Translations under genes and position numbers: made by a program | Assembly: GCA_030432655.1 (NCBI GenBank) | Contig: JAUILA010000016.1 | Location: 62,001 to 126,000 of the forward strand | Direction of reading: 5' to 3' | From: Bacteroidia bacterium | Lineage (GTDB): Bacteria > Bacteroidota > Bacteroidia > Cytophagales > Cyclobacteriaceae | Length of the DNA stretch: 64,000 nt | Part shown: piece after piece, positions 50,790 through 60,443 of the stretch | How the letters are laid out: the number at the start of each line of letters is the position of its first letter | Position numbering within the stretch: position 1 is the first letter of the stretch | Notes under the pieces: model-generated | The model's database searches: none | Told to the model about the DNA's origin: nothing | The model's input: only the letters and a program-made list of their open reading frames with translations

Positions 50790-51602
50790 TTAATAAATCT
50801 CAGGATCATCGAATGATTCAAATGCCTTATCCGAAACCTGTTCGTACACGTGAACATCCCCGGGACCACGTTTGTCAGAACGGTCTGCTGACAACATTAC
50901 CCCCTGGTATTCCCGGTAATTGTCCCAGGGCCAGATGGCCGAGGCACTGTCCTGTTGCGCACTTTGATAATAGGCCCATTGGTAAACGAGATGATCCTGG
51001 GGATTTACATATACCTTATACATGTTGTCAGGCGTAACGCCAACTCCATTAAACGTCAGCTGAAGGACTTCAGCCGGCTCTCCGGTCATCATTGTGTCCG
51101 TTCCTGCATACGTAAGGGTCACTCCGCTGTCCTTTAATTTAAACGGCATAAAGAGCCAGTACGAATCATTGATCCAGATATTCCGGGCCATGGTCAGCCT
51201 GTCACGCAAGGTATCCGGGTTGGTTATTTCCATACTGTCTTCCCAAACCTTTCCCGTCAGGTCATCTATATCGACCAGGTAGGTTCTGTCCGCATTCTTG
51301 AAATCAATGCGTACCCGTCCCGTTTGTTTATCCCAAAGTAGCTTGCGGGCACCAAAGAAATCCCATGAAACAAAGCGAAGGCTGTCCCATGCTTTTCTTC
51401 CCCCCATCGCCTCCATGATGCTGTCGGCCATGGCGATGGCTTTCGGATCAGATTCAGCTTCGTTGAAGCCGTCGGCCGGCGGATTGGCAACAGATACTGT
51501 TTCTTCAGTATCGGTTTCCGCTCTTTCGGAACAGGAACTAAAGGAGAAAATAAACAGAATGGAAAGCAGGAGGCTACTTATCAGCAGTTTCTGAATCGGC
51601 AA
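50790..51602 (-). CDS. Lipoprotein with LolA-like beta domain
   Basis: I use the TTG at 51602 as start (LPIQKLLISS), which gives a lipoprotein signal peptide with lipobox FSSC and a 270-residue product overlapping the propeller gene by 29 bases; the open frame to 51728 would place a charged tail before it. The mature domain (AMGGRKAWDSLRFVSWDFFG ... GRVRIDFKNADRTYLVDI ... LQLTFNGVGVTPDNMYKVYV) has the strand pattern of LolA-like lipid-binding half-barrels, a weak fold suggestion. Close linkage to the propeller sensor suggests a shared function. Confidence 0.68.
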   Translation of the reverse strand: MPIQKLLISSLLLSILFIFSFSSCSERAETDTEETVSVANPPADGFNEAESDPKAIAMADSIMEAMGGRKAWDSLRFVSWDFFGARKLLWDKQTGRVRIDFKNADRTYLVDIDDLTGKVWEDSMEITNPDTLRDRLTMARNIWINDSYWLFMPFKLKDSGVTLTYAGTDTMMTGEPAEVLQLTFNGVGVTPDNMYKVYVNPQDHLVYQWAYYQSAQQDSASAIWPWDNYREYQGVMLSADRSDKRGPGDVHVYEQVSDKAFESFDDPEIY

Positions 51603-54225
51603 CGGTTTTGAGGGCAAGCTTTCTGCGTTTGCGTCGCTGAGCTTCCCGGAGGGCAAAGAATTCGGATACTTTAACATTTTTTTCCTTGAAAATATATTTC
51701 CGTAAAATTTCTTCCACCGGCAATACAATTATTGCGATGATTACTTGAATAACAAAATCAACCACGGGTGATGTTTCTGTTTCTAACTTGCTTTCTGCCA
51801 GAATCTGAATCAGTTCAATGATTATGATCAGTGTCAGCAGTGCAAGTAACCGGCTCATGAGTTGATATTTGTACCCCATAGCCTTCATCCTTACAGAAAT
51901 AAGTAACATTAATCCGATAAACGCAAATTCCACCAGATAAAACCATGGCTGTTTCCAGTAGGGTGCGAGTACTTTAAAGTAAACCGGAGGCAGCGTTTCC
52001 ACTTGTCCGAGCGAATTCCTTGATCGGAAATGCAGGGTATAGCTACCCGCCGGGATGTAGGAAAAATCTATGTCTCTGTATTTCTCAGACCATTCACTCC
52101 AGTTTTCATTCAATCCTTCGACATAGTATTGATATTGCAGATCGACCATATTGGTAAATTCAGCCTGGGAGAATATGAAGTTTACATTACCCGATTCCTG
52201 CTCCATGACCAATTCCTCAGATGGATCCAGCCATTCTCCTCCTGATCTTACCTGGTATAAAAACACGGAATGAGGTGGCTCCCAGCGCAGCAGAGATTCA
52301 TTCTCAAGGAAAAAAAGACTTTTTTCGCCAGTGATGATCCATTTACCCATGCGTTCATTATCCACAGAAATGTAGGTAGCGTTTTTAAATACGGATAAGT
52401 CCGGGATGGTAGGGCCGGCTCCAGGACCCATTGGTTGCCAGTTTTCATTATTATGAACCCATATTACCCCATTTTCTCCCGGTATAACATCATGAATATT
52501 CTGGTGACTGAATTCCACTTTACTTCCTTTAAAGGACGCGATCATACTCCGTGAGGTATCTCCGGACGCCTTGTGCAGGAAAAAGACAGTATCAGAACGA
52601 ACAAAACCATATGTTTCCTCATAAAACGGATTGGCGATGTGAGAGATCTCCACTGCTTCGTTAACAGATTTCCTGGGTACTTTAAAGAGCGTATTAACTC
52701 CGCAGAAATACATGTTTCCCCTGTTATCCTCAAACAGATAGGATATGGGCTCATTGCCAGGCAGAAATACCGGCTGCGGTTTCGAACCTGCCCGGGGAGG
52801 AAGTGAATAAACTCCTCCATCATAGGCAGTAATATAAATCAGGTCACGCCAGGGAGAATAATGCGCATATCGCACCGGAATCCCTGTAAGCTGCCTTGTA
52901 CCGGATCCATTGATGAGAAACAATCCGTCCAGTCCTGCTGCCAGGAGCTGATGATCATAGTTGGTAAGATTAAACACCTTTGACGCCGGACCATCTACTT
53001 TACTGAATACGTAATTCACAGATTGCAATTCGTGTTTGAATTTCGGCGCAGTCTGTTTCTTTCGGAACGGCCAGATTTTCTTCCAGAATCCGGAATTTGT
53101 TTCTTGTTCAGCACCGGTCTTCCTTACCCGTACTTTTTTTACCCGTTCAATTCTCTTCAGATGAAAAAGCCCCTCGGTGGTACCTACATACATTTGGCCC
53201 CGATGGCGTTTGATGGACAGGATATTTCCTTCGAGTCCCGGATACTGCTCAAAAGTGCGATAGGGCAGGTAGGGCGAAATCCGGGAAATCCCCTTATCAT
53301 GAGCCACCCAGACGGATCGGTTATCATCCGCCAGGATTTCAAAGACCTCATTATCAGGCAAGCCCGAACTTGCATTTACAATTTTATTGATCGTTCCCTT
53401 AAATGGCTGAATGAAGATGACCCCTCCTTTAAGGGAAGACAAGGCAACAAGTGAATCACTGACCCACGCGGCATCGGTAACTTCACTTTCACGGAGATAT
53501 TCCAGGTCAGCCGGATCATCCAGATGCCAGTTTATTTTTTTAAACCGCTGATTATAGATAATGATTTCTCCCGTACCGGATCCTCCGATATATACATCAC
53601 CGGCAGGGGCCTTTGAAAGAAATTCGAGGCCGGCAAGCATGTTGTCCGTAGCAGTTTCCACAGTGGAATCATTCACTAAACGCCATGGACTTCCGCTGTT
53701 ACTTGTGACGTACAAATCATTCTTGAAACTGATCAGCCTGTGCGGCATACCGTTACCAGGCAAGCTGATCTTCTGATAATGATGATTTTTCAAATTGAGA
53801 ACTGACAATCCATGTTCACCTAGTCCGACCAGCCGTCCATTTTCAATTTTCATCTCGGTGATGCCCGCCCCTTGATCTGCGTCATGCAGCGGGGTATATT
53901 TCCAGGTTTTTTGAGTTCCTCTTTCAAGAAGTCCGAAACCCGTGGGTCCGGCAGTATAAATTCGACCGCCATAGTAGGAAAGACTGAATACGGAAGTTGG
54001 TGTCTGGATCTTTTCCCATTGACTTCCGTCAAACCTGATCACCCCCTGATTACAGGCAATAAAGATCATCCCGTGACGATCCTGAATCATCTGATGAGGA
54101 TAGATTTCCGCCAGCTCTCCAGTGGTGCTGAAGTGGGATACAGGATAATTTCCTTCCTGCCCGTATAAGCCGCCAATCGACGTCAGAAACAGCAGAATAA
54201 ATGTTAAGGCCTTAGACATCTTCAT
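51574..54225 (-). CDS. Propeller-Y_Y_Y sensor protein without kinase domain
   Basis: The ATG at 54225 (an in-frame TTG at 54228 is less likely) gives 883 residues. After a signal peptide (to about 23) follow two beta-propeller-like regions (about 25-650, with repeats such as DNEVFEILADDNRSVWVAHDKGI), then a Y_Y_Y domain (about 660-745, YQYYVEGLNENWSEWS). This is the periplasmic layout of Bacteroidota hybrid two-component regulators. Instead of HisKA-HATPase-regulator domains it ends with three membrane helices (about 755-775, 795-812, 822-842) and a 40-residue basic tail. How it signals is unknown. Confidence 0.82.
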   Translation of the reverse strand: MKMSKALTFILLFLTSIGGLYGQEGNYPVSHFSTTGELAEIYPHQMIQDRHGMIFIACNQGVIRFDGSQWEKIQTPTSVFSLSYYGGRIYTAGPTGFGLLERGTQKTWKYTPLHDADQGAGITEMKIENGRLVGLGEHGLSVLNLKNHHYQKISLPGNGMPHRLISFKNDLYVTSNSGSPWRLVNDSTVETATDNMLAGLEFLSKAPAGDVYIGGSGTGEIIIYNQRFKKINWHLDDPADLEYLRESEVTDAAWVSDSLVALSSLKGGVIFIQPFKGTINKIVNASSGLPDNEVFEILADDNRSVWVAHDKGISRISPYLPYRTFEQYPGLEGNILSIKRHRGQMYVGTTEGLFHLKRIERVKKVRVRKTGAEQETNSGFWKKIWPFRKKQTAPKFKHELQSVNYVFSKVDGPASKVFNLTNYDHQLLAAGLDGLFLINGSGTRQLTGIPVRYAHYSPWRDLIYITAYDGGVYSLPPRAGSKPQPVFLPGNEPISYLFEDNRGNMYFCGVNTLFKVPRKSVNEAVEISHIANPFYEETYGFVRSDTVFFLHKASGDTSRSMIASFKGSKVEFSHQNIHDVIPGENGVIWVHNNENWQPMGPGAGPTIPDLSVFKNATYISVDNERMGKWIITGEKSLFFLENESLLRWEPPHSVFLYQVRSGGEWLDPSEELVMEQESGNVNFIFSQAEFTNMVDLQYQYYVEGLNENWSEWSEKYRDIDFSYIPAGSYTLHFRSRNSLGQVETLPPVYFKVLAPYWKQPWFYLVEFAFIGLMLLISVRMKAMGYKYQLMSRLLALLTLIIIIELIQILAESKLETETSPVVDFVIQVIIAIIVLPVEEILRKYIFKEKNVKVSEFFALREAQRRKRRKLALKTVADSETADK

Positions 54226-54310
54226 CAATTACGTTAATAAATAACGTACAGAGGTACATGGTAACCGTCTGAAAACGTGCTAAGAAATGGATTGCATGCC
54301 GATTATCCAG

Positions 54311-54339
54311 TAAAAAAAAGATAAGAGGGCCTGGTTATC
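54311..54339 (-). terminator. Weak possible terminator at the uvrA stop
   Basis: GATAA (54320-54324) can pair with TTATC (54335-54339) on the minus strand around the uvrA stop codon, followed by a run of eight T. The stem is only 5 bp and A/T-rich. Confidence 0.3.
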
Positions 54340-57154
54340 CGACTGACAGCTTTTCACGCAGATAACCGGCAGTATAATTATTGTCCAGGCTGGTCATTTC
54401 CTCCGGAGTACCTGCAAAACATACATGTCCGCCCTCATCACCTCCTTCCGGCCCAAGGTCAATGATCCAGTCAGCTGTTTTGATCACTTCCATGTTATGT
54501 TCGATGATAAGCACGCTGTTACCCTGGTCGATCAGGGCGTTGATGGAATCCATCAGCTTGTTGATATCATGAAAATGAAGGCCTGTTGTGGGCTCGTCAA
54601 AAATAAAAAGTATGTGATCGTTATTATTCCTGGTATTCTTACCGAGGTAAAAGGCTAGCTTAACCCGCTGAGCTTCTCCGCCGCTAAGCGAATTTGAAGA
54701 CTGTCCGAGGCCGATGTAACCAAGCCCCACATCAGCAAGCGGCCTGAGTTTGTTATAAACAGGTGGTTTATCCTCAAAAAAGGACAAGGCTTCATCAACC
54801 GTCATCTCAAGGACATCAGCGATATGTTTATCCTTGTACTGGACATCCAGAACCTCCTGTTTGAACCGTTTTCCTTTGCAGCTTTCACAGGTGAGATAGA
54901 CGTCGGCCATAAATTGCATCTCAATCTTGACTACTCCCTCTCCCTGGCAGGTTTCACAACGGCCGCCGTCCACATTGAAAGAAAAATGTGCAGGCTTGTA
55001 TCCACGCTGTTTTGACAAGGGCTGGTCTGCAAACAATTGTCTTATTCCGTCATAGGCTTTCACATAGGTCACGGGATTTGACCGGGAAGATTTCCCTATA
55101 GGATTCTGATCTACAAATTCAATTTGGGTCACCTTACGGTAATCCCCCGACAGATCGTCAAATTTCCCGGTGGGTTCGTTCACCGTACCCAACAATTTGC
55201 CCACGGCCGGGTAAAGAATTTTTTTGACCAGTGTTGACTTGCCTGAACCGCTTACCCCGGTAACCACCGTCAATACACCAAGGGGGAATCGTACATCCAC
55301 ATTCTTTAGGTTATTTTCACGAGCTCCTTTGATTTGGATTGCGTCTTTCCATTTACGCCTGTGTGACGGAACAGGAACGGCATCCCTTCCGGACAGAAAA
55401 TTAGCGGTATGTGTATCTGCGCCATTTATCTCACTAATCGCACCCTGGAATAGCAGTTCGCCGCCATGAACTCCGGCATCCGGACCAATATCGATGATCT
55501 GGTCTGCCTGTTTCATTACTTCTTCTTCATGTTCAACAACAATAACCGTATTGCCCAGGTCACGGAGTGACAGCAAAACCCTGACCAGTCGGCCAGTATC
55601 ACGCGGGTGAAGGCCGATGCTTGGCTCATCCAGGATATACATGGAACCCACCAGGGCACTTCCAAGCGAAGTAGCCAGCTTAATCCGCTGATATTCCCCG
55701 CCAGAAAGCGTAGATGTCATCCTGTTAAGCGTCAGATATCCCAGGCCAACTTCTTCAATAAATTCCAGTCGATATTCGATTTCCCGGATCAGGCGTTCCG
55801 CAATCTTACGGTCATGATCCGTAACGTCCAGGTTTTTAAAAAAGTCCCGAATCCGGGAAACGGGCATCAGCACCAGGTCAGTGATTGAATGATTATCGAT
55901 TTTTACATACGATGCATCCTTCCGAAGTCGTGTTCCCCGGCAATCCGGACAGACCGTCCTCCCGCGATACCGGGACAAAAGAACGCGGTATTGAATTTTG
56001 TGTGTTTTGGATTCGAGATGACTGAAGAACTTATTGAGCCCCTTAAAGTATTCATTTCCTGTCCAGAGCAATTCCTTCTCCTCTGCGGTGAGGTCTTTAA
56101 ACGGCCGATGAATTGGAAAATCAAATCGTATACCATTTTTCAGTAAGGGCTCAACCCATCGCTTCATGCGCTCACTTCTCCAGGGTGCTACCGCCCCTTC
56201 ATACACGGACAGACTCTTATCAGGGATAACAAGATCCTCGTCAATGCCGAGAATCTTTCCAAAGCCCTCGCACCGGCGACAAGCCCCGAATGGATTATTA
56301 AATGAAAAGAAATTTACGGATGGTTCTTCAAATTTAAGTCCGTCAGCTTCAAACCGGTCGCTGAATTTCCTGGTATTTCCCTCCCGTATATGAACAAGAC
56401 AATCTCCCATACCTTCGAAAAAGGCAGTCTGTACAGAATCTGCCAGCCGGAATGTGAGGTCTTCATCATCCGCATCCACCGCCGTCCTGTCTATCAGGAT
56501 TTCAATAGTATCGGCTTTCAGTTTTTTGTTTTCGAGTGCTTCCTCTATAAATATGGCTTCACCACCGGCCAGTATCCTGGTAAATCCTTTGCGCATTAGC
56601 ACAGTAAGTTCCTGATCCAGGTCACGTTTCCGATGTATTTTAAGCGGACAGGAGATCATTACCCGGGTTCCTTTTTCAAGGCTGTTGATGTAGTCCACCA
56701 CATCGGTGACTGTATCCTTTGAGACTCTTGCCCCGCTTACGGGAGAATAGGTAACGCCAATTCTGGAGAAAAGAAGTTTCAGGTAATCATATATCTCCGT
56801 GGTGGTCCCTACTGTGGAACGCGGATTTCGTGTATTGACTTTTTGCTCAATGGCAATGGCCGGAGAAACACCCCGGATGTAATCAACCTCGGGCTTCTCC
56901 ATTCTCCCAAGAAACTGGCGTGCATAGGAACTCAGGCTTTCTACATACATGCGCTGCCCTTCGGCAAAGAGTGTATCAAAAGCTAGTGAGGATTTACCCG
57001 AACCTGAAAGTCCGGTAATTACGACCATTTTATTACGTGGTATCGCGACACTCAGGTTCTTCAGGTTATTGACCCGGGCACCCTTGATGATGATGTATTC
57101 GCGTGGGCTTAAATCATCCAGCTCCTGTTCAGAAAATTTGATGTGTTTCGCCAT
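54335..57154 (-). CDS. uvrA: Excinuclease ABC subunit A
   Basis: UvrA finds DNA lesions in nucleotide excision repair with UvrB. At 939 residues it is full length, with both ATPase modules: Walker [15 protein letters not shown] (near 48) and [13 protein letters not shown] (near 630), signatures [12 protein letters not shown] and [12 protein letters not shown], and zinc-finger Cys pairs CxxC ([17 protein letters not shown] ... CESCKGKR). The ATG at 57154 lies only 7 bases downstream of a TAnnTTTG element, suggesting an almost leaderless transcript. Confidence 0.98.
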   Translation of the reverse strand: MAKHIKFSEQELDDLSPREYIIIKGARVNNLKNLSVAIPRNKMVVITGLSGSGKSSLAFDTLFAEGQRMYVESLSSYARQFLGRMEKPEVDYIRGVSPAIAIEQKVNTRNPRSTVGTTTEIYDYLKLLFSRIGVTYSPVSGARVSKDTVTDVVDYINSLEKGTRVMISCPLKIHRKRDLDQELTVLMRKGFTRILAGGEAIFIEEALENKKLKADTIEILIDRTAVDADDEDLTFRLADSVQTAFFEGMGDCLVHIREGNTRKFSDRFEADGLKFEEPSVNFFSFNNPFGACRRCEGFGKILGIDEDLVIPDKSLSVYEGAVAPWRSERMKRWVEPLLKNGIRFDFPIHRPFKDLTAEEKELLWTGNEYFKGLNKFFSHLESKTHKIQYRVLLSRYRGRTVCPDCRGTRLRKDASYVKIDNHSITDLVLMPVSRIRDFFKNLDVTDHDRKIAERLIREIEYRLEFIEEVGLGYLTLNRMTSTLSGGEYQRIKLATSLGSALVGSMYILDEPSIGLHPRDTGRLVRVLLSLRDLGNTVIVVEHEEEVMKQADQIIDIGPDAGVHGGELLFQGAISEINGADTHTANFLSGRDAVPVPSHRRKWKDAIQIKGARENNLKNVDVRFPLGVLTVVTGVSGSGKSTLVKKILYPAVGKLLGTVNEPTGKFDDLSGDYRKVTQIEFVDQNPIGKSSRSNPVTYVKAYDGIRQLFADQPLSKQRGYKPAHFSFNVDGGRCETCQGEGVVKIEMQFMADVYLTCESCKGKRFKQEVLDVQYKDKHIADVLEMTVDEALSFFEDKPPVYNKLRPLADVGLGYIGLGQSSNSLSGGEAQRVKLAFYLGKNTRNNNDHILFIFDEPTTGLHFHDINKLMDSINALIDQGNSVLIIEHNMEVIKTADWIIDLGPEGGDEGGHVCFAGTPEEMTSLDNNYTAGYLREKLSVG

Positions 57155-57161
57155 GAAGGCG

Positions 57162-57169
57162 CAAAGATA
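57162..57169 (-). promoter_or_regulatory. Candidate -7 promoter element for uvrA
   Basis: The minus strand reads TATCTTTG followed by CG, an exact TAnnTTTG match. Its last G is 8 bases from the ATG, so transcription should begin within a few bases of the start codon. I saw no LexA-type box. Confidence 0.5.
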
Positions 57170-57235
57170 CGCAGAAAAGGAAAGAAAGAAATGAGCTGAA
57201 GTAAAAGACCTCCGGCAGATCCAGTTAACTAATAT

Positions 57236-57520
57236 TTAATCATCAAAATCATCGTCGTCCATTGAAAAATCAGGATCATCCTCACCTTCCATTGAATCAT
57301 CCTCCACATCCAGGTCATATTCGCCTTCACTGTTTTTGACGACTGCAATTTTGATCAGATAATTTGTATCATCTGTTTCAAGTGGCACGACAAAAATCGG
57401 CTCGTTTTTTGCATTCGTAATGCGCATAATACTGTCTTCAAAACCGTCGGGATACCGCTTCTTAAGCAGCTTCTTTAATTCGGGTGACAGGTTCTCAAGA
57501 CTCTTGATAACACGATTCAT
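57236..57520 (-). CDS. Small acidic protein of unknown function
   Basis: A 94-residue protein with a basic N-terminal part (LSPELKKLLKKRYPDGFEDS), a beta-rich middle (EPIFVVPLETDDTNYLIKI) and a strongly acidic tail rich in Asp ending DDDDFDD. No signal or membrane segment. The acidic tail may bind nucleic-acid-related proteins or metals, which is a guess. It starts 258 bases from the divergent sigma factor gene and 81 bases before uvrA on the same strand. Confidence 0.75.
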   Translation of the reverse strand: MNRVIKSLENLSPELKKLLKKRYPDGFEDSIMRITNAKNEPIFVVPLETDDTNYLIKIAVVKNSEGEYDLDVEDDSMEGEDDPDFSMDDDDFDD

Positions 57521-57667
57521 AAATCCAGGTATCTAACAACTTTATTCGTGCTGAAATGTAATAAAAGAATTTTCTAACTTAAGGCTTAAATAAAATAAAA
57601 TGTTCTTAATAATTTGTAAAAATCTTACGCCTTTTCAGCAACATCAAAAAAAATTCATCGCACTTTT

Positions 57668-57700
57668 TTTGTAAATTATTGAGATATTTATATACATTTG
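57668..57700 (+). promoter_or_regulatory. Bacteroidota-type promoter for the sigma factor operon
   Basis: TTTG at 57668-57671, a 21-base spacer, then TACATTTG at 57693-57700 fits the -33/-7 pattern TTTG-N-TAnnTTTG. The ATG (57788) is 87 bases downstream, so the leader is about 80 bases. This is the one promoter in the window for which I can see both elements. Confidence 0.55.
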
Positions 57701-57787
57701 AAATCTTGTAGTTAGATTTTCCACACAATAAAACCCAACATTGACAATATGATATAGATCTCTACGTTAACCTAAAACGTGAACTTA

Positions 57788-58390
57788 ATGGAGAAGAAGA
57801 AAAAGATCAGTGACAGCAAGTTGGTGTCACTTTACAGAGAAGGTAACGAAGAGGCTTTTGAACAATTGCTCAATCGTCACAAATCAAGGGTTTACACTAC
57901 TATTTATTTAATTGTAAAGGATAATTACATTGCTGAAGATCTCCTGCAGGAGACTTTTGTGAAAGCTATCCGTACCATTAAATCAGGTCGGTACAATGAA
58001 GAAGGGAAGTTTTTGCCATGGATCACACGCATAGCGCACAACATGGCAATTGATTACTTCCGGAAGGAGCGAAGGTACCCGACAGTAATCCTTGAAGATG
58101 GCAGCAAGGTTTTCAATACACTTGAGTTCGCAGAGGATTCATTTGAATCCGCACAAATAAGAAAGGAAACGCACTCGCGGCTCAGGGAAATGATCCGGGA
58201 GTTGCCGGAAGCGCAACGGGAGGTATTGATCATGAGGCATTACATGGAAATGAGTTTCCAGGAAATTGCCGAAACTACAAACGTTAGTATCAATACAGCA
58301 TTGGGAAGAATGAGGTATGCGCTCATCAATCTTAGAAAGAAGATGAACAAACATAAAGTCGCCTATGATCAAAACATTTACCCAAGATGA
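57788..58390 (+). CDS. ECF-type sigma-70 family RNA polymerase sigma factor
   Basis: A 200-residue ECF sigma factor starting at ATG 57788 (MEKKKKISDSK); an in-frame GTG at 57779 would add three residues. Region 2 (YLIVKDNYIAEDLLQETFVKAI ... EGKFLPWITRIAHNMAIDYFRKERR) and region 4 (EAQREVLIMRHYMEMSFQEIAETTNVSINTALGRM) are complete. It belongs to the common Bacteroidota RpoE-like group. The following small gene overlaps its end by 26 bases, as anti-sigma genes often do, and the unit continues into nth. Its regulon is unknown. Confidence 0.93.
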   Translation: MEKKKKISDSKLVSLYREGNEEAFEQLLNRHKSRVYTTIYLIVKDNYIAEDLLQETFVKAIRTIKSGRYNEEGKFLPWITRIAHNMAIDYFRKERRYPTVILEDGSKVFNTLEFAEDSFESAQIRKETHSRLREMIRELPEAQREVLIMRHYMEMSFQEIAETTNVSINTALGRMRYALINLRKKMNKHKVAYDQNIYPR

Positions 58391-58598
58391 TGTAATCAAA
58401 TTTGTATATGACGAACTAACAAAAGAAGAATCAGAGGAATTAGGACAAGTTTTATTGTGCGATTCCGAATTGCAAGATCTTTACAAAGAACTGATTACGA
58501 TGAAGCATCAGCTGGATGCTGCTGTTAAAGAGCCCTCTGAAAACGTTATTGAACGTATAAAGAATTACTCAAAATCCTTTAATTTGACGTCCAAATAA
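58365..58598 (+). CDS. Small putative anti-sigma factor
   Basis: A 77-residue protein with no signal or membrane segment. The helical N-terminus (FTQDDVIKFVYDELTKEESEELGQVLL) resembles the start of anti-sigma domains, but the Cys/His zinc motif of ZAS proteins is absent. The gene overlaps the sigma factor by 26 bases and precedes nth by 6 bases. Position is the main reason for the assignment; it could also be a different regulator. Confidence 0.6.
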   Translation: MIKTFTQDDVIKFVYDELTKEESEELGQVLLCDSELQDLYKELITMKHQLDAAVKEPSENVIERIKNYSKSFNLTSK

Positions 58599-58604
58599 TA
58601 TTGG

Positions 58605-59249
58605 ATGCGAAGAAAGGACCGAGTTAACCATTTTATAACGTATTTCACGACCCACAGTCCCCAGGCCCGGACGGAATTGGAGTATTCCAATCCGTACGAA
58701 CTGCTGGTGGCGGTTATCCTTAGTGCCCAATGCACAGATAAGCGCATAAATAAGGTGACGCCGGATCTGTTCCAGGCGTTTCCTACACCTCAGGCATTGG
58801 CGGTCAGTCATTTTGACGAGGTTTTCCCCTATATCAAATCAGTTTCCTACCCTAATAATAAAACCAAACACCTGATAGGAATGGCCAGAATGCTGGTAGA
58901 TGAGTTTGGAGGGCAGGTTCCTGAAGACCTCAAAGACCTCCAGAAATTACCGGGTGTAGGCCGTAAAACGGCTAATGTGGTTGCCTCCGTTATTTACGAC
59001 CAGCCGGCCATGGCTGTTGATACGCATGTCTTTCGCGTCTCAAAGCGTCTCGGACTGGTCAATCAGAACAGTAAAACCCCGCTTGAAGTCGAAAAACAAC
59101 TGGTCCGCCAGATTCCTGAAGAATATATTTCTGTAGCTCACCACTGGCTGATACTTCACGGACGATACATTTGTGTTGCACGATCCCCTAAATGCGATCA
59201 ATGCCGGCTCACTGATTTCTGCAGGTATTTTGAAAAACACGGGGTGTGA
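58605..59249 (+). CDS. nth: Endonuclease III
   Basis: Nth removes oxidised pyrimidines and cuts the abasic strand in base excision repair. The helix-hairpin-helix LPGVGRKTANV holds catalytic Lys121, and Asp139 follows in VDTHVFRV; the 4Fe-4S cluster cysteines are 190, 197, 200 and 206 (CVARSPKCDQCRLTDFC). 214 residues is normal. It lies 6 bases after the putative anti-sigma gene and 3 bases before the glycosyltransferase, so all four genes are probably one operon. Confidence 0.97.
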   Translation: MRRKDRVNHFITYFTTHSPQARTELEYSNPYELLVAVILSAQCTDKRINKVTPDLFQAFPTPQALAVSHFDEVFPYIKSVSYPNNKTKHLIGMARMLVDEFGGQVPEDLKDLQKLPGVGRKTANVVASVIYDQPAMAVDTHVFRVSKRLGLVNQNSKTPLEVEKQLVRQIPEEYISVAHHWLILHGRYICVARSPKCDQCRLTDFCRYFEKHGV

Positions 59250-59252
59250 TCG

Positions 59253-60443
59253 ATGCATGTCAGGATCATCCATCAATACTTTCGTCTGCCTGAAGAAGGC
59301 GGTGGCCTTCGAACCTGGTATATGGGGAAATACTTGCTAGACCATGGTTACGAAGTGTCCATCATCACTGCCGGAAATATTTCAGGCTATAAACGACGAA
59401 ACGTCGATGGGCTTGATGTTCACTACCTGCCTGTGTATTACAGCAATCACCTTGGCTTCCTGAGCAGAATACATGCCTTCTGGCTTTTTGTATGGAAAAC
59501 GGTTCGGCTCTCGGCTAAACTACCCCGACCGGATGTCCATTATATTCTTACCACCCCGCTGACGACCGGAATTATTGGCTCCTGGCTTAAACAAAGATAC
59601 AATGTACCCTATATTTTTGAAGTCGGCGATTTGTGGCCGGAAGCACCACACCAGTTAGGTGTACTCAGGCAAAAATGGTTGCTGAATCTCGCAAGGCGCC
59701 TTGAGAATAAAAGTTATGAAAACGCCGCATCGCTGGTGGGACTGTCCCCTGAAATATCTTCGTTCCTGGAAGATAAGAACCCGGGCAAACGGGTTCATAC
59801 CATCCCCAATGTGAGCGATACCGGCTTTTTCCAACCTGCTCCCGCGAGCAGTGAAATGGAGAATTTCCTGGACAGCAAAAATTCCTTTGTGATTAGTTAC
59901 ATAGGAACACTTGGCCAGGCCAATCACCTGGAATATCTGATTGAAGCAGTTGCCCGCAAACCTGACAATTTGGATGTACGCGTGATTATCATGGGAGACG
60001 GTGCCCAGGCATCGAAACTGAAGGAGTTAGCCAAACCTTATCCTTCTATCCGCTTTCTGAACCACGGCAACCGGGATGCCGTCCGGGACCTGTTGCGTGC
60101 CACCGATGCGGTCTATATATCCTTTAAGGATGTTCCAGTGCTTACCTCAGGAAGTCCCAACAAATTTTTTGATGGCCTGGCAGCAGGCAAGATGATCATT
60201 ATCAACTTCGACGGCTGGATCAGGAAATTAATTGAAAAGCATTCATGTGGTTTCTGGCATTCTCCCAACCACCCGGAACAGCTATGGGAGAAGCTCATTC
60301 CATTTACACGGAATAATAAAATGCTTTCAGAATTTCAGCGGAATGCACGACAACTCGGGGAAGAATCATTCCGCCCGGATATTGTATTTTCAAAACTGCC
60401 GGATGTGCTCTCTCCGTTTAGCCCAGGAGATTCCGTTCACTAA
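59253..60443 (+). CDS. GT4-like glycosyltransferase
   Basis: A 396-residue GT-B glycosyltransferase of the GT4 type, with N-terminal acceptor domain (LPEEGGGLRTWYMGKYLLDHGY, FEVGDLWPEAPHQLGVL) and C-terminal nucleotide-sugar domain (FVISYIGTLGQANHLEYLIEAV ... GSPNKFFDGLAAGKMIII). It resembles WbuB-like sugar transferases of polysaccharide clusters. No other capsule gene is near, so the acceptor is unknown. It is the last gene of the sigma-nth run and overlaps the FkbM-like gene convergently by 26 bases. Confidence 0.88.
   Translation: MHVRIIHQYFRLPEEGGGLRTWYMGKYLLDHGYEVSIITAGNISGYKRRNVDGLDVHYLPVYYSNHLGFLSRIHAFWLFVWKTVRLSAKLPRPDVHYILTTPLTTGIIGSWLKQRYNVPYIFEVGDLWPEAPHQLGVLRQKWLLNLARRLENKSYENAASLVGLSPEISSFLEDKNPGKRVHTIPNVSDTGFFQPAPASSEMENFLDSKNSFVISYIGTLGQANHLEYLIEAVARKPDNLDVRVIIMGDGAQASKLKELAKPYPSIRFLNHGNRDAVRDLLRATDAVYISFKDVPVLTSGSPNKFFDGLAAGKMIIINFDGWIRKLIEKHSCGFWHSPNHPEQLWEKLIPFTRNNKMLSEFQRNARQLGEESFRPDIVFSKLPDVLSPFSPGDSVH

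Noticed and set aside
57521-57778. Largest intergenic region as a possible tRNA or small RNA gene
   Set aside because: It is A/T-rich, with no cloverleaf or GTTCRANNC box; a promoter for the sigma factor explains it.
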